Counted from the first letter of the stretch, positions 46,725-55,658 are shown. The stretch: 64,000 nucleotides of DNA from Desulfallas thermosapovorans DSM 6562 (GCF_008124625.1 NZ_VNHM01000001.1:62001-126000), one strand, 5' to 3'. Program-made: numbers and translations. Notes: a model not told the origin generated them from the letters alone.

Positions 46725-48182
46725 TTACGTTAAATTATATTTTAGCAACTTCTTGTATAAACCCGGTCTAGATATACCCAGTACTTGTGCCGCTTTGGCT
46801 TTATTACCCTTGCTCTCCATTAATGTTTGTAATATCACCAATTTTTCAGCTTGACTCATCACGTCAGCCAAAGTCCGACCATGGGACAGTTTAATGGAAA
46901 ACTCATTAAATTGTTCGTATTCCTGCTTATCCTGGTTAGCCGGTTCATCATTTAACAAATTTATCAAATGATAGGGCAAATGTTCCTTGCGTATAGTATT
47001 ACCTTCCAAAACATTGAAAGCTCGTTCAATAGTATTCTCCAATTCCCGTATATTCCCCGGCCAAGAGTACTTATAAAAAATATTTTCAACTTGAGGCGAT
47101 ACACCTGTCACCGTTAATCCAAATAATTTATTATACTTTGCGATAAAATGACTTACCAAATCTTTGATATCTTCTTTTCTTTCCCTTAGCGGTGGGATAG
47201 CAAGATTAACTACATTTAACCTGTAGAACAAATCTTCACGGAACTTTTTGTATTTTACCATATGGTGTAAGTTTACATTGGTAGCCACAACCACCCTGAC
47301 GTCTGAAACTTTAACCTCTCCGCCACCGAGCTTTTGTATTTCCTTTTCTTGTATAAACCGCAATAACTTTGCCTGCAAAGCAAAGGACAAATCCCCAATC
47401 TCATCAAGAAAAACGGTCCCACCATTGGCCAGTTCCAGTTTTCCCACCTGACCACCTTTTTTCCCGCCTGTAAAAGCCCCATCTTCATAGCCGAAAAATT
47501 CCGACTCCAACAATGTATCGGGAATAGCCGCACAGTTTATTTTTATGAAGGGGCCTGACCTGCGCAAACTGGCGGCATGGACGGCTTGGGCAAAAAGTTC
47601 TTTACCGGTACCGCTTTCGCCGGTGATTAATATGTTTGAGTTACGGGGCGACACCTTTAACAATGTCTCTTTCAAATCCATCATTTGAGGACTGTTACCG
47701 ATAATGCTATCAACAGTATATATAACATTAAAGCCCTTGTGCTTAAAAGAAGGCTTTTTTCTGGTTACTTCCCCATTGCCCGGGAGGCCTTGCTCCGAAC
47801 TTAAAAAAGTCAGCTTGGCCAGCGCACCCCGAACCCGCTGTTTTATAATTATAGGCAGGTAATCCGCAATAAAACTGCGCCCTTCCACACTGGATATTTT
47901 ACCTATCTCTGGTTCTCCTGTTTTCAATATTTTTAAAAGCCTGCGCAGTCCATTATGCCTGCAAACATCAACTAACCTATGACCAATTAAATTATCCGGA
48001 GACGTTTTTAAACTATCAGCCAGCGCACGGTTAACTTGTTGAATCACACCTTTTTCACTAATCACCAATAGTCCTTCGCTACTATTTTCGAAAATTGTAT
48101 TGAGAATTATTTCGGCTGAATACCCGTCACGGACACCGATTTTATTATCCAGCATATCCTTTGTGCTCTCCGGATAAAGCAC
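46725..48182 (-). CDS. Sigma-54-dependent activator with PAS domain (GAFTGG variant)
   Basis: 485 residues. A PAS domain covers about residues 25-125 (ENSSEGLLVISEKGVIQQVNRALAD is its start). AAA+ domain: Walker A TGESGTGKE near 188-195, LDEIGD, and FREDLFYRLNV. The sigma-54 contact loop at 235-240 reads GAFTGG instead of GAFTGA. The C-terminal Fis-type helix-turn-helix is KAKAAQVLGISRPGLYKKLLK. GTG 48182 follows GAGGTGATTT. It sits at the head of the fatty-acid oxidation cluster and probably controls some of the -24/-12 promoters here. Confidence 0.92.
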   Translation of the reverse strand: MLYPESTKDMLDNKIGVRDGYSAEIILNTIFENSSEGLLVISEKGVIQQVNRALADSLKTSPDNLIGHRLVDVCRHNGLRRLLKILKTGEPEIGKISSVEGRSFIADYLPIIIKQRVRGALAKLTFLSSEQGLPGNGEVTRKKPSFKHKGFNVIYTVDSIIGNSPQMMDLKETLLKVSPRNSNILITGESGTGKELFAQAVHAASLRRSGPFIKINCAAIPDTLLESEFFGYEDGAFTGGKKGGQVGKLELANGGTVFLDEIGDLSFALQAKLLRFIQEKEIQKLGGGEVKVSDVRVVVATNVNLHHMVKYKKFREDLFYRLNVVNLAIPPLRERKEDIKDLVSHFIAKYNKLFGLTVTGVSPQVENIFYKYSWPGNIRELENTIERAFNVLEGNTIRKEHLPYHLINLLNDEPANQDKQEYEQFNEFSIKLSHGRTLADVMSQAEKLVILQTLMESKGNKAKAAQVLGISRPGLYKKLLKYNLT

Positions 48183-48480
48183 CCAAAATCACCTCGTTTA
48201 AATATTTTGACTTTATTAAATATTTTATCAATTAACCATGGTCTTTGTACAGAGCCGGAAGATGCCTTAATTGCAAAATATTATCTGTTTACAGCTTGAT
48301 ACTTTAGATTATTGCACCCTGTTACAATTGGTAACACTGTTACAAAAACCTGTCAATAATAATTTCACCAGGACAGTGCCCGTATTTTTTCGTTCAATCT
48401 CTAAAAATGGGAATAAAAGCAGGAATATAAAAATATTTATCGAATATTATAATGAAAATCCTGGAAAGGAAGTGGGAAAT
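48183..48480. other. Divergent intergenic region between the activator gene and minC
   Basis: About 300 bp. An open frame covers most of it in phase with minC, but it lacks family similarity and a ribosome site. A direct repeat TTAAATATTTT occurs twice near 48198-48227, close to the activator start. Confidence 0.45.
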
Positions 48481-49104
48481 TTGCCAAAGGAAGCGGTTGA
48501 TATAAAGGGTACTAAAAACGGTCTAATTATTTTGCTCGACCCCAACCGGGATTTTGAAGACATAAAAACCGGTTTAAAAAATAAAATGGAGTCTGCCAGC
48601 GGATTTTTTTCCGGCGCCAGATTCACACTATATCATGAAAAACAACTTTATCCAACGGAAAAGACTGAGTTGGAGTCTATTTGTAAATCATACGGTTTAA
48701 TCCCCAACCCCGAGGCCAAGTGGCCGCTAAATGCGCGAAAAAGCGCCGGTATCCCCAAAGAACCGGTTGATATACCCGGAGAAGCCGCGTTATTGGTTAA
48801 GCGCACCCTGCGTTCCGGGCAAATGGTAAATTATCATGGACATGTAACAGTTTTGGGTAACATCCATCCCGGGGCGAAGGTACTGGCCACGGGCAATATA
48901 ATAGTAATGGGCACATGTTCCGGTTTCGTCCATGCCGGTCAAACCGGCAATAAAGAAGCCTTTATCATGGCTTTTCAATTCAACAACAGTCATTTGAGAA
49001 TAGCTGATCAAACACTTTATTATGAACCTGAGCAATCATTCACTGGACCGGTTTTAGCTAAAATTGAACAGGGCAAAATCATTTTACTGGCACAATATGA
49101 ATAG
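48481..49104 (+). CDS. minC: Septum site-determining protein MinC
   Basis: 207 residues from TTG 48481. This start gives MPKEAVDIKGTKNGLIILLD, which fits MinC N-termini; AAAGGA lies 10 nt upstream. The open frame goes back to 48271, but those 70 residues look non-coding. The C-terminal beta-helix domain is clear: LVKRTLRSGQMVNYHGHVTVLGNIHPGAKVLATGNIIVMG and FVHAGQTGNKEAFIMAFQF (read as two stretches). It inhibits FtsZ assembly away from midcell. No minD is adjacent. Confidence 0.88.
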   Translation: MPKEAVDIKGTKNGLIILLDPNRDFEDIKTGLKNKMESASGFFSGARFTLYHEKQLYPTEKTELESICKSYGLIPNPEAKWPLNARKSAGIPKEPVDIPGEAALLVKRTLRSGQMVNYHGHVTVLGNIHPGAKVLATGNIIVMGTCSGFVHAGQTGNKEAFIMAFQFNNSHLRIADQTLYYEPEQSFTGPVLAKIEQGKIILLAQYE

Positions 49105-49135
49105 ATTTCCCTGGTAAACCGGATGTGCAAGTAAA

Positions 49136-49160
49136 AAGCCCACAGTGTTACCCCGCGGGC
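49136..49160 (-). terminator. Terminator after the NUDIX gene
   Basis: On the minus strand the stem GCCCGCGGGG...CTGTGGGC is followed by TTTTT. It lies about 35 bp after the stop codon. Confidence 0.7.
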
Positions 49161-49194
49161 CAGGCAATTATATCTACAGCATTGTTTTTATATG

Positions 49195-49734
49195 CTATTT
49201 ATATATTTTTCTTATATATTTTTCAGCAGTCAGCAAGCCAATGATGGTTTTGGCGTCCAAAATCTCACCACCAGTAACCATTTGCACAGCTACAGAAACC
49301 GGTATTTTTTCCACTTCAATAAACTCATCTTGATCCGGTTTTTGGTTATATTTAGTAAGGTCACGGGCTAAAAGCAAATGGAGCTGCTCCGTGCAGAATC
49401 CCGGTGAAGTATAAAAGGAACATATTTGGTGCCAATCTCCGGCCCGGTATCCCGTTTCCTCTTCCAATTCCCTTTGCGCACAACTAAGGGGATCTTCACC
49501 CGCTTCAATCTTACCGGCGGGTATTTCCCATAATTCCTGGCTTGTAGGATGGCGATATTGTTTAACCATTAGCACTTCATCGACATCCGTTAACGCCACA
49601 ATGGCCACTGCATCGGCACAATTTACCACTTCCCGGGTACCCTGACGGTTATCAGGCAGTCGCACCCGGTCTTTACGAACGGTTATTATTTTACCAGTAA
49701 AAACAGTTTCTGAATCTATGATTATTTCGGACAT
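49195..49734 (-). CDS. nudF: NUDIX hydrolase, ADP-ribose pyrophosphatase type
   Basis: 179 residues. Nudix box GKIEAGEDPLSCAQRELEEETG matches G-x5-E-x7-REUxEExGU. EVLMVKQYRHPTSQELWEIPAGKIE is the ADP-ribose pyrophosphatase subfamily pattern. It hydrolyses ADP-ribose to AMP and ribose 5-phosphate. It follows the DUF3786 gene by 15 bp on the same strand. Confidence 0.92.
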   Translation of the reverse strand: MSEIIIDSETVFTGKIITVRKDRVRLPDNRQGTREVVNCADAVAIVALTDVDEVLMVKQYRHPTSQELWEIPAGKIEAGEDPLSCAQRELEEETGYRAGDWHQICSFYTSPGFCTEQLHLLLARDLTKYNQKPDQDEFIEVEKIPVSVAVQMVTGGEILDAKTIIGLLTAEKYIRKIYK

Positions 49735-49749
49735 GTTATCGCCCCCTAA

Positions 49750-50376
49750 TTATATCCTGGCAATTCTTTTCAATTCCCAAAGAGCCAGTCCCGGTAGTAA
49801 AGCGTAATCTTCAGTATGCAGGTGGCTGGATGCCGATGCGTCAAACAAAACATTACCGGAAGGAGGAAACTCATCATCTCCCTCCCATAATACAAAGGTA
49901 ACAGGTATCTTAGGCAATACGGGCACTGTAACAGCTACATCTCCAATGTCTTCCTTCCAACCGCCCAGCAACAGCGCCGCCTCAACCAGTTTTTCGCTTT
50001 TATCGCCAAATACAGCCACCAATGGTTTTACGGCCCGGTTAGTAAAGGGGCCAACATAAATTGAGCCGCTGGGTAATTCTTTAAATGAAACCTTGACATT
50101 TTCCACAGCCCGGGGACTGCAGTGGGTGAGATAATGTAATAGTATCACCTTATAATCAATTTTTACTTCTTCCCCTTTTACATCCTTCTCAACACAGTAT
50201 TCCACGTCACCCCCGGGATAGTATACACGATAATTATTACCTAAAAACGGTACCGTAAAGTAAGAGCCGGACCGGTCGAAGTCAACCGCTGCATTATTGG
50301 CCATTGCCTCGGGAACAGCCCGGGCAAACTCCTCCACAGCCTTGGCATGGGCAGGCTTTAAATTTATCAATGCCAT
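49750..50376 (-). CDS. DUF3786 domain protein
   Basis: 208 residues matching the DUF3786 family found in anaerobes, often near corrinoid or CO-dehydrogenase genes. Recognisable segments: VPFLGNNYRVYYPGGDVEY, ILLHYLTHCSPRAVE, VLWEGDDEFPPSGNVLFDASASSHLHTEDY (read as a block ending in the conserved H-x-E-D). Function is unknown. It is apparently in one unit with the NUDIX gene. Confidence 0.8.
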   Translation of the reverse strand: MALINLKPAHAKAVEEFARAVPEAMANNAAVDFDRSGSYFTVPFLGNNYRVYYPGGDVEYCVEKDVKGEEVKIDYKVILLHYLTHCSPRAVENVKVSFKELPSGSIYVGPFTNRAVKPLVAVFGDKSEKLVEAALLLGGWKEDIGDVAVTVPVLPKIPVTFVLWEGDDEFPPSGNVLFDASASSHLHTEDYALLPGLALWELKRIARI

Positions 50377-50607
50377 GAAAAACCAATAACCTCCTTCATC
50401 TATCTTTCATTTCAAAATTAGACACTTTAATGAATCCAATGTCATCAATAAGTATTTTACCATAAAAAAAACAGCTATTATTTTTTTCGGTAGAGTTTCA
50501 GTAAATATGAACACTGGTTTTTATTTTGACGAGCAAGGATTTTTTTCAAATTCAGAGAATTATAATACTGGATTTACAATAATATCGCTGTCAGGAGTGT
50601 AATAACA

Positions 50608-51585
50608 GTGCTTCGCATAGGCATACCCAGCGCTATGTTTTACTATATATACTACCCCATGTGGAAGACATTCTTTGAAGAACTGGGTGTTCAGGTGGTA
50701 ACCTCCGGCAAAACTACCCGTCAGCTATTAGATAACGGCGTGCGCGAAGCGCTCGCCGATGCTTGTGTACCCGTGAAAGTATATTTCGGCCACGCAATGG
50801 CTTTAGCCAACCGTGTGGATTACCTGTTTATCCCACGTATCGTTTGTTTAAATAAAAAAACCGTTTACTGCCCCAAATTTTTGGGATTACCTGATATGAT
50901 CCGTTATGGCATTGCCAATATGCCACCCATCATAGATGTACGCATAGACGCCCGGGACCGGAAAGACAGTATACTTTCAGCATATTATAAAGTTGGAAAA
51001 ATGCTTGGTAAAACACCAATGCACATTACCAAAGCTTTACTAAAAGCCCGCATGGTGCAATTTAAGTTTGATGGTTTGCTACACAGAGGATTACAACCCC
51101 TTGAAGCAATGGATACTATATTTAACGGTAAAAAAGGATACACGCCAGGTAATAAAAAACAGTTAAAATTTGCTGTTGTAGGCTATCCTTACATTATTCA
51201 TGACCAGTACATCAGCATAGGTATAGCAAATAAACTGCAAAAAATGGGCATTGATGTAGTCACATCGGATAATCTATCGCCGTTAACTTTGCGTTTGCAA
51301 CGACACGAACCGGCCAAACAATTGTTTTGGACATTCAGCGAGCGTACTTTGCGGGCAACCCGTTATTATGCCCGGCAAAAAGATATTGATGGTATAATAC
51401 ATTTGACAGCTTTCGGGTGTGGGCCGGACTCCATAGTAGACAGATTTATTCAGTTGGATAACTACTCAAGCTCTATACCGTTTATGAGCTTGACCATTGA
51501 TGAGCACAGCGGTGAGGCCGGGGTTAATACCAGGTTGGAAGCATTTGTTGATATGGTCAGAAGAAAAAAAGGAGCGTATTCATAA
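50608..51585 (+). CDS. Acyl-CoA dehydratase activase-related protein (DUF2229)
   Basis: 325 residues. LRIGIPSAMFYYIYYPMWK, then SGKTTRQLLDNGVREALADACVPVKVYFGH, then FIPRIVCLNKKTVYCPKF identify the DUF2229 family related to 2-hydroxyacyl-CoA dehydratase components. Cysteines in DACVP, IVCL and VYCPKF could ligate iron-sulfur. The C-terminus FMSLTIDEHSGEAGVNTRLEAFVDM is shared with the next protein. GTG 50608 follows AGGAGTG. It overlaps the next gene by one base (TAATG). Confidence 0.85.
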   Translation: MLRIGIPSAMFYYIYYPMWKTFFEELGVQVVTSGKTTRQLLDNGVREALADACVPVKVYFGHAMALANRVDYLFIPRIVCLNKKTVYCPKFLGLPDMIRYGIANMPPIIDVRIDARDRKDSILSAYYKVGKMLGKTPMHITKALLKARMVQFKFDGLLHRGLQPLEAMDTIFNGKKGYTPGNKKQLKFAVVGYPYIIHDQYISIGIANKLQKMGIDVVTSDNLSPLTLRLQRHEPAKQLFWTFSERTLRATRYYARQKDIDGIIHLTAFGCGPDSIVDRFIQLDNYSSSIPFMSLTIDEHSGEAGVNTRLEAFVDMVRRKKGAYS

Positions 51586-52703
51586 TGCGTAAGGTAACCT
51601 TTCCCCATATGGGTGAGTCTTATCGTGCTTTTAAAATGCTATTAAATGATTTGGGCAATGAAGTGATACTCCCCCCCAGACCCAGCCGTAAGACATTAAA
51701 CCTGGGGGTTCAATATACCCCTGAATTCGCATGTTTTCCCTTAAAAATATTAACGGGTACATACCTGGAAACCATCGAAAAGGGAGCCAATGTTTTAGTC
51801 ACTTCCGGGGGGGTTGGACCCTGCCGGGCAGGTCTTTATGCCAGTTTACACAAGAAGATATTGCATGATCTGGGACACTCTGTAGAGATGATTGTTTTTG
51901 AACCGCCCCGTTTATATCCCATTAATTTCATCCGTAATGTATATAAATTAAACCCCGCCAGGCTATCCATCAAAGCTATTATTGATCGAATCAAGAAAGG
52001 CTGGCGTCTATTACAAGCCTTGGATAATGTGGAAAAGACAACACATGTGGTAAGACCACGGGAGATAAAAAAAGGTGCCACGACACAAAAATACAAACAG
52101 GCACTGGAATGGTTAAATAAAGCTTCTACCACCAAAGAAATCATTGAGGCTGAAGCGACAGCCCTTGAGGAACTGCATAAGATACCCCAAGATCACCAGC
52201 GATTAATTCTGAAAGTTGGCATTGTGGGTGAGATATACGTGCTGCTGGAACCTGCCGCCAATCTGGAGATCGAAGAAACACTGGGCAATCTAGGGGTTGA
52301 AGTGGAGCGTTCTATGTTTTTAACGGGCTGGACCAGGGACAATACCTGGAAGGAAACCACCGAGGGCATGACCGTAAAAGACGCTGCCCAGCATTACCTG
52401 CCGGAATTAATTGGCGGGCACGGCAGAGACTCCATCGGGCACACGGTATTATATGCCAAGCGTAACTTTGACGGTGTGATCCAGTTGGCCCCTTTCACCT
52501 GTATTCCTGAAATAGTGGCCCGCACCATATTACCTGCCGTTAGCAAGGACTATAACATACCTGTACTTACATTTTTCCTTGATGAGCAGACCGGCAAGGC
52601 AGGGATGAACACCCGCCTGGAAGCTTTTGTGGATTTGATGAAACGCAAAAAATTAAAAAATATGAGCCAAGCCAAATTGCAGCTTACTTCCGGAGCTATT
52701 TAA
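51585..52703 (+). CDS. Acyl-CoA dehydratase activase-related protein (second subunit)
   Basis: 372 residues related to the previous protein: FPHMGESYRAFKMLLNDLG, YTPEFACFPLKILTGTY, SGGVGPCRAGLYASLHK, and the C-terminal FFLDEQTGKAGMNTRLEAFVDLMK, which parallels its neighbour's end. Cysteines lie in FACFP, VGPCRAG and APFTCIPE. In many anaerobes the equivalents are one long fused protein; here they are split. Role in activating a radical dehydratase is inference. Confidence 0.84.
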   Translation: MRKVTFPHMGESYRAFKMLLNDLGNEVILPPRPSRKTLNLGVQYTPEFACFPLKILTGTYLETIEKGANVLVTSGGVGPCRAGLYASLHKKILHDLGHSVEMIVFEPPRLYPINFIRNVYKLNPARLSIKAIIDRIKKGWRLLQALDNVEKTTHVVRPREIKKGATTQKYKQALEWLNKASTTKEIIEAEATALEELHKIPQDHQRLILKVGIVGEIYVLLEPAANLEIEETLGNLGVEVERSMFLTGWTRDNTWKETTEGMTVKDAAQHYLPELIGGHGRDSIGHTVLYAKRNFDGVIQLAPFTCIPEIVARTILPAVSKDYNIPVLTFFLDEQTGKAGMNTRLEAFVDLMKRKKLKNMSQAKLQLTSGAI

Positions 52704-52738
52704 TCTAGCGCCATTTTCAATTGGCAAGGAGTGACTTT

Positions 52739-53719
52739 ATGCAAGCATATTTGGGGATAGACGTAGGTTCTGTCAGCACAAACCTTGTAGTACAAGATTT
52801 GGCCGGAAATGTAATTACCGGCCTTTATTTACGAACCAGGGGACGCCCGGTGGAAACTATACAAAACGGCTTACAACAATTAGCCAAAACAATACCCAAG
52901 CAAACACAGATTTGTGGTGTAGGGACAACGGGTAGCGGACGTTACCTGGCCGGGGTAATGGTTGGCGCAGATGTCATTAAAAATGAGATTACCGCCCATG
53001 CTGTAGCAGCCTCCCATTTTATTCCCCAGGTGCATACAGTTCTTGAAATAGGCGGGCAGGATTCGAAGATAATAATAATAAAAGATGGCATTGTCACCGA
53101 CTTCGCAATGAATACGGTATGTGCCGCCGGTACCGGTTCCTTTTTGGATCAACAAGCCGCCCGGTTGGGCATACCCATTACTGAATTCGGCGATCTGGCC
53201 TTACAATCCCGCAATCCGGTACGTATAGCCGGGCGCTGTACGGTGTTCGCCGAATCGGACATGATTCATAAACAGCAAATGGGCCATCCCGTACAAGACA
53301 TTATTAATGGTTTATGCGAAGCACTGGTGCGTAATTACCTGAACAATATCGGCAAAGGTAAAGAAATTTTGGCCCCGGTTGTTTTCCAAGGCGGTGTAGC
53401 CGCTAATGCCGGTATAAAGGCAGCCTTTGAAAGAGCTTTGGGCATGGAAATAACAGTCCCCCCCCATTACGATATAATGGGCGCCATCGGCGCGGCACTG
53501 CTGGCCAAGGAGGAACTGACACATACCAAAAAAACCACCGGCTTCAAAGGTTTTTCCATTGCCGGGTTAACCTATCGCACCGGCAGTTTTGAATGTGACG
53601 GCTGTCCCAATAATTGTGAGATTGCAGAAATTTACGAAGAAAACCGCGTTATTGGCCGCTGGGGGGCCAGATGTCCAAAATGGGATATTATTCAGGAGGA
53701 TTCACGTGACAGAGCATGA
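52739..53719 (+). CDS. Acyl-CoA dehydratase activase (BadF/BadG/BcrA/HgdC family)
   Basis: 326 residues from ATG 52739, set by AAGGAG 8 nt upstream. ASKHA ATPase: YLGIDVGSVSTNLV, VCGVGTTGSGRYLAG-like phosphate loop, EIGGQDSKIII, and NTVCAAGTGSFLDQQA with the cluster cysteine; the second cluster cysteine is in IAGRCTVFAESD. These enzymes drive an electron uphill to a dehydratase or reductase with ATP. A C-terminal extension carries four more cysteines (FECDGCPNNCE and ARCPKW), not needed in HgdC. No HgdAB-type dehydratase is nearby. Confidence 0.9.
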   Translation: MQAYLGIDVGSVSTNLVVQDLAGNVITGLYLRTRGRPVETIQNGLQQLAKTIPKQTQICGVGTTGSGRYLAGVMVGADVIKNEITAHAVAASHFIPQVHTVLEIGGQDSKIIIIKDGIVTDFAMNTVCAAGTGSFLDQQAARLGIPITEFGDLALQSRNPVRIAGRCTVFAESDMIHKQQMGHPVQDIINGLCEALVRNYLNNIGKGKEILAPVVFQGGVAANAGIKAAFERALGMEITVPPHYDIMGAIGAALLAKEELTHTKKTTGFKGFSIAGLTYRTGSFECDGCPNNCEIAEIYEENRVIGRWGARCPKWDIIQEDSRDRA

Positions 53720-53915
53720 ATTAAAAATACTGGCAGTTTTTTTCAACTCGGTGATCATTATTATAATGCTTGTTTCCGGCCTCTGGGTGGGTATCGATGC
53801 TCGCAAAACAGGTCGTCCCCTGGCGGAATCAATCATATGGGGTATTTTTGCCGGTTGGATGTTGGTTATAGGCCCGATTTTTTATTATTTTTTTAAAAAT
53901 AAGTTTTATAAATAA
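53706..53915 (+). CDS. Small two-helix membrane protein of unknown function
   Basis: 69 residues from GTG 53706, which follows AGGAGGATTCAC inside the end of the activase gene (14-bp overlap). Two membrane segments: about 8-26 (ILAVFFNSVIIIIMLVSGL) and 42-62, with a short charged loop between them containing GIDARKTGRP. The overlap suggests coupled translation and a job connected with the activase set. No family recognised. Confidence 0.7.
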   Translation: MTEHELKILAVFFNSVIIIIMLVSGLWVGIDARKTGRPLAESIIWGIFAGWMLVIGPIFYYFFKNKFYK

Positions 53916-53918
53916 GAC

Positions 53919-53942
53919 CGCCGGTAACCGGCGTTTTTTTTT
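53919..53942 (+). terminator. Terminator of the activase operon
   Basis: CGCCGG/CCGGCG stem with a TAA loop, followed by nine T. Confidence 0.85.
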
Positions 53943-53961
53943 GTACCCATCTGCATTGTTG

Positions 53962-53981
53962 TCGTTGACAGGTGTCAACGA
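53962..53981. promoter_or_regulatory. 20-bp palindrome, candidate enhancer of the mutase operon
   Basis: TCGTTGACA-GG-TGTCAACGA is perfectly symmetric apart from the central GG. It lies about 110 bp upstream of the -12 element at 54089 and after the activase terminator, which fits an upstream activator sequence. Confidence 0.65.
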
Positions 53982-54075
53982 TCATCTACAAACAATTATT
54001 ATTTTCTGAAATAACAAAACATTAATATTTCACGTTAGAACCTCAGGAAACAAAAAAACAAAAATTAAGAAAAAA

Positions 54076-54091
54076 TGGCATACCTTTTGCT
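54076..54091 (+). promoter_or_regulatory. Sigma-54 (-24/-12) promoter of the cobO-meaB-mutase operon
   Basis: TGGCATACCTTTTGCT: GG and GC separated by exactly 10 nt; TGGCA and TTGCT match the consensus. Predicted start point is near 54102, about 42 nt before cobO. Confidence 0.82.
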
Positions 54092-54143
54092 ACTGATATA
54101 TCAAAAGCATATGTTTATTAGGTGCAGGGAGGGAGGTGGCCCC

Positions 54144-54683
54144 ATGTCCCGACCCCGGTTAAACCAGGGTTTGGTGCAGGTATATACAGGAAACGGCAAA
54201 GGCAAAACAACGGCGTCCCTGGGCCTGGCGCTAAGGGCTATTGGTCACGGTTATAAGGTATTCATGCTGCAATTTATGAAAGGCAGCAAAGATTATGGTG
54301 AGATTCAAGCCGCAGAAAAATATTTGCCAAATTTGATTATTGTGCAAAGTGGCTTAGAAACATTTGTCAGCAAAGAAAACCCATCCCGGGCAGACATTGA
54401 TTTGGCCAGGCAGGGTCTAGAAACAGCTCGAAAAGTTATCAGCGAAGGACATTATGATCTGGTTATCCTGGATGAAATCAATACCGCCTTGGACTTTAAT
54501 TTAATTGAACTGGATGATGTACTGGATATCATTAAATCCAAGCCGCGCCATGTGGAATTGGTTTTGACGGGAAGATACGTGCCCCAAAAAATAACGGAAG
54601 TAGCCGACCTGGTCAGTGAAGTTAACCTGATCAAACACCCTTATTACCATGGGGTTGCAGCCAGAGAAGGCATTGAATATTGA
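54144..54683 (+). CDS. cobO: Cob(I)alamin adenosyltransferase (CobO/BtuR type)
   Basis: 179 residues from ATG 54144, which follows GGGAGGGAGGTGG; a longer frame from 54075 would overlap the promoter. P-loop GNGKGKTTASLGLALRAIGHG, FMKGSKDYGE, and LVILDEINTALDF mark the family. It makes adenosylcobalamin, the cofactor of the mutase encoded downstream, so cofactor supply and enzyme are in one operon. Confidence 0.94.
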   Translation: MSRPRLNQGLVQVYTGNGKGKTTASLGLALRAIGHGYKVFMLQFMKGSKDYGEIQAAEKYLPNLIIVQSGLETFVSKENPSRADIDLARQGLETARKVISEGHYDLVILDEINTALDFNLIELDDVLDIIKSKPRHVELVLTGRYVPQKITEVADLVSEVNLIKHPYYHGVAAREGIEY

Positions 54684-54706
54684 TCGCATAGGCGGGTGAG
54701 GAAAGT

Positions 54707-55654
54707 ATGTTGGAAGTTAGTAAACTGATACAGGGGGATAAGCGAACAGCAGCCAAAATTATTACCTTAATTGAAAATAATGGTGCAGGTAAACAAGAAT
54801 TGTTAAGCCAACTATACCCGCACACAGGTCGGGCTCATGTTATCGGTATCACGGGCTCACCAGGTGCGGGCAAAAGTTCTTTAACTGATGAACTCATTAA
54901 ACAGGCACGCCAAAGCGGTCATAAAGTAGGCGTGGTTGCCGTTGATCCCACGTCGCCAATATCCGGTGGCGCACTCTTGGGTGATCGCATTCGCATGCAG
55001 GAACATGCCCTGGATAAAGATGTTTTTATTCGCAGTATGGGTACCAGGGGTTGTTTGGGTGGTCTGGCAAGGGCCACCAAGGACGTAGTCAAGGTACTGG
55101 ACGCTTACGGATGCCGCATTATTATTATAGAAACTGTTGGTGTCGGCCAAAGTGAACTTGATATCATGCATTATGCCGATACCACCCTGGTGGTGCTTAC
55201 CCCCGGAGCGGGGGACCATATTCAAACCATCAAGGCCGGGATCATGGAAATCGCGGATATTTTTGTAATTAACAAATCAGACTTGGGAAATACCAAAAAA
55301 ATTGTTACCGACATTGAACAAATGCTGGACATGAGCCCAAGATTCCAAACGGGATGGCGACCGCCGGTGGTGGAAACAAGCGTAATAAACCAGCAAGGTA
55401 TCGCTGAACTTTGGTCAGTAATCAACAACCACCTGCAGTATACCGGCGACAGTGGTGAATTGCAAGAAGCAGTGCGTAAAAGATTGAGCATGGAATTGAT
55501 GGAACTTGTGGAAGAGGATTTACGCAACAGATTATGGGATTACTTTCATAAAAGCGAAGGAACCAGCGACCTTATTCACTTAATGGCAAAACGCAAGACG
55601 GATCCCTACACCGAAGCCCAAAAGTTTTTGAATAACTTTTTAAAGGAGCGTTGA
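54707..55654 (+). CDS. meaB: MeaB/ArgK-type GTPase chaperone of a B12 mutase
   Basis: 315 residues of the G3E GTPase family. P-loop GSPGAGKSSLTDELI, VDPTSPISGGALLGDRIRM, FIRSMGTRGCLGGLA, ETVGVGQSELDI and the base-recognition NKSD. It gates delivery of adenosylcobalamin to a mutase and protects it from inactivation. It lies 4 bp before the mutase large subunit, so it most likely serves that enzyme; the methylmalonyl-CoA operon has no meaB of its own. Confidence 0.95.
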   Translation: MLEVSKLIQGDKRTAAKIITLIENNGAGKQELLSQLYPHTGRAHVIGITGSPGAGKSSLTDELIKQARQSGHKVGVVAVDPTSPISGGALLGDRIRMQEHALDKDVFIRSMGTRGCLGGLARATKDVVKVLDAYGCRIIIIETVGVGQSELDIMHYADTTLVVLTPGAGDHIQTIKAGIMEIADIFVINKSDLGNTKKIVTDIEQMLDMSPRFQTGWRPPVVETSVINQQGIAELWSVINNHLQYTGDSGELQEAVRKRLSMELMELVEEDLRNRLWDYFHKSEGTSDLIHLMAKRKTDPYTEAQKFLNNFLKER

Positions 55655-55658
55655 ATAA

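Noticed and set aside
48271-48480. 70-residue N-terminal extension of MinC
   Set aside because: It does not resemble MinC, and the TTG at 48481 gives the family start; the region looks intergenic.
53940-54143. Cobalamin riboswitch in front of cobO
   Set aside because: The sigma-54 start point leaves a leader of only about 42 nt, and no B12-box was seen.
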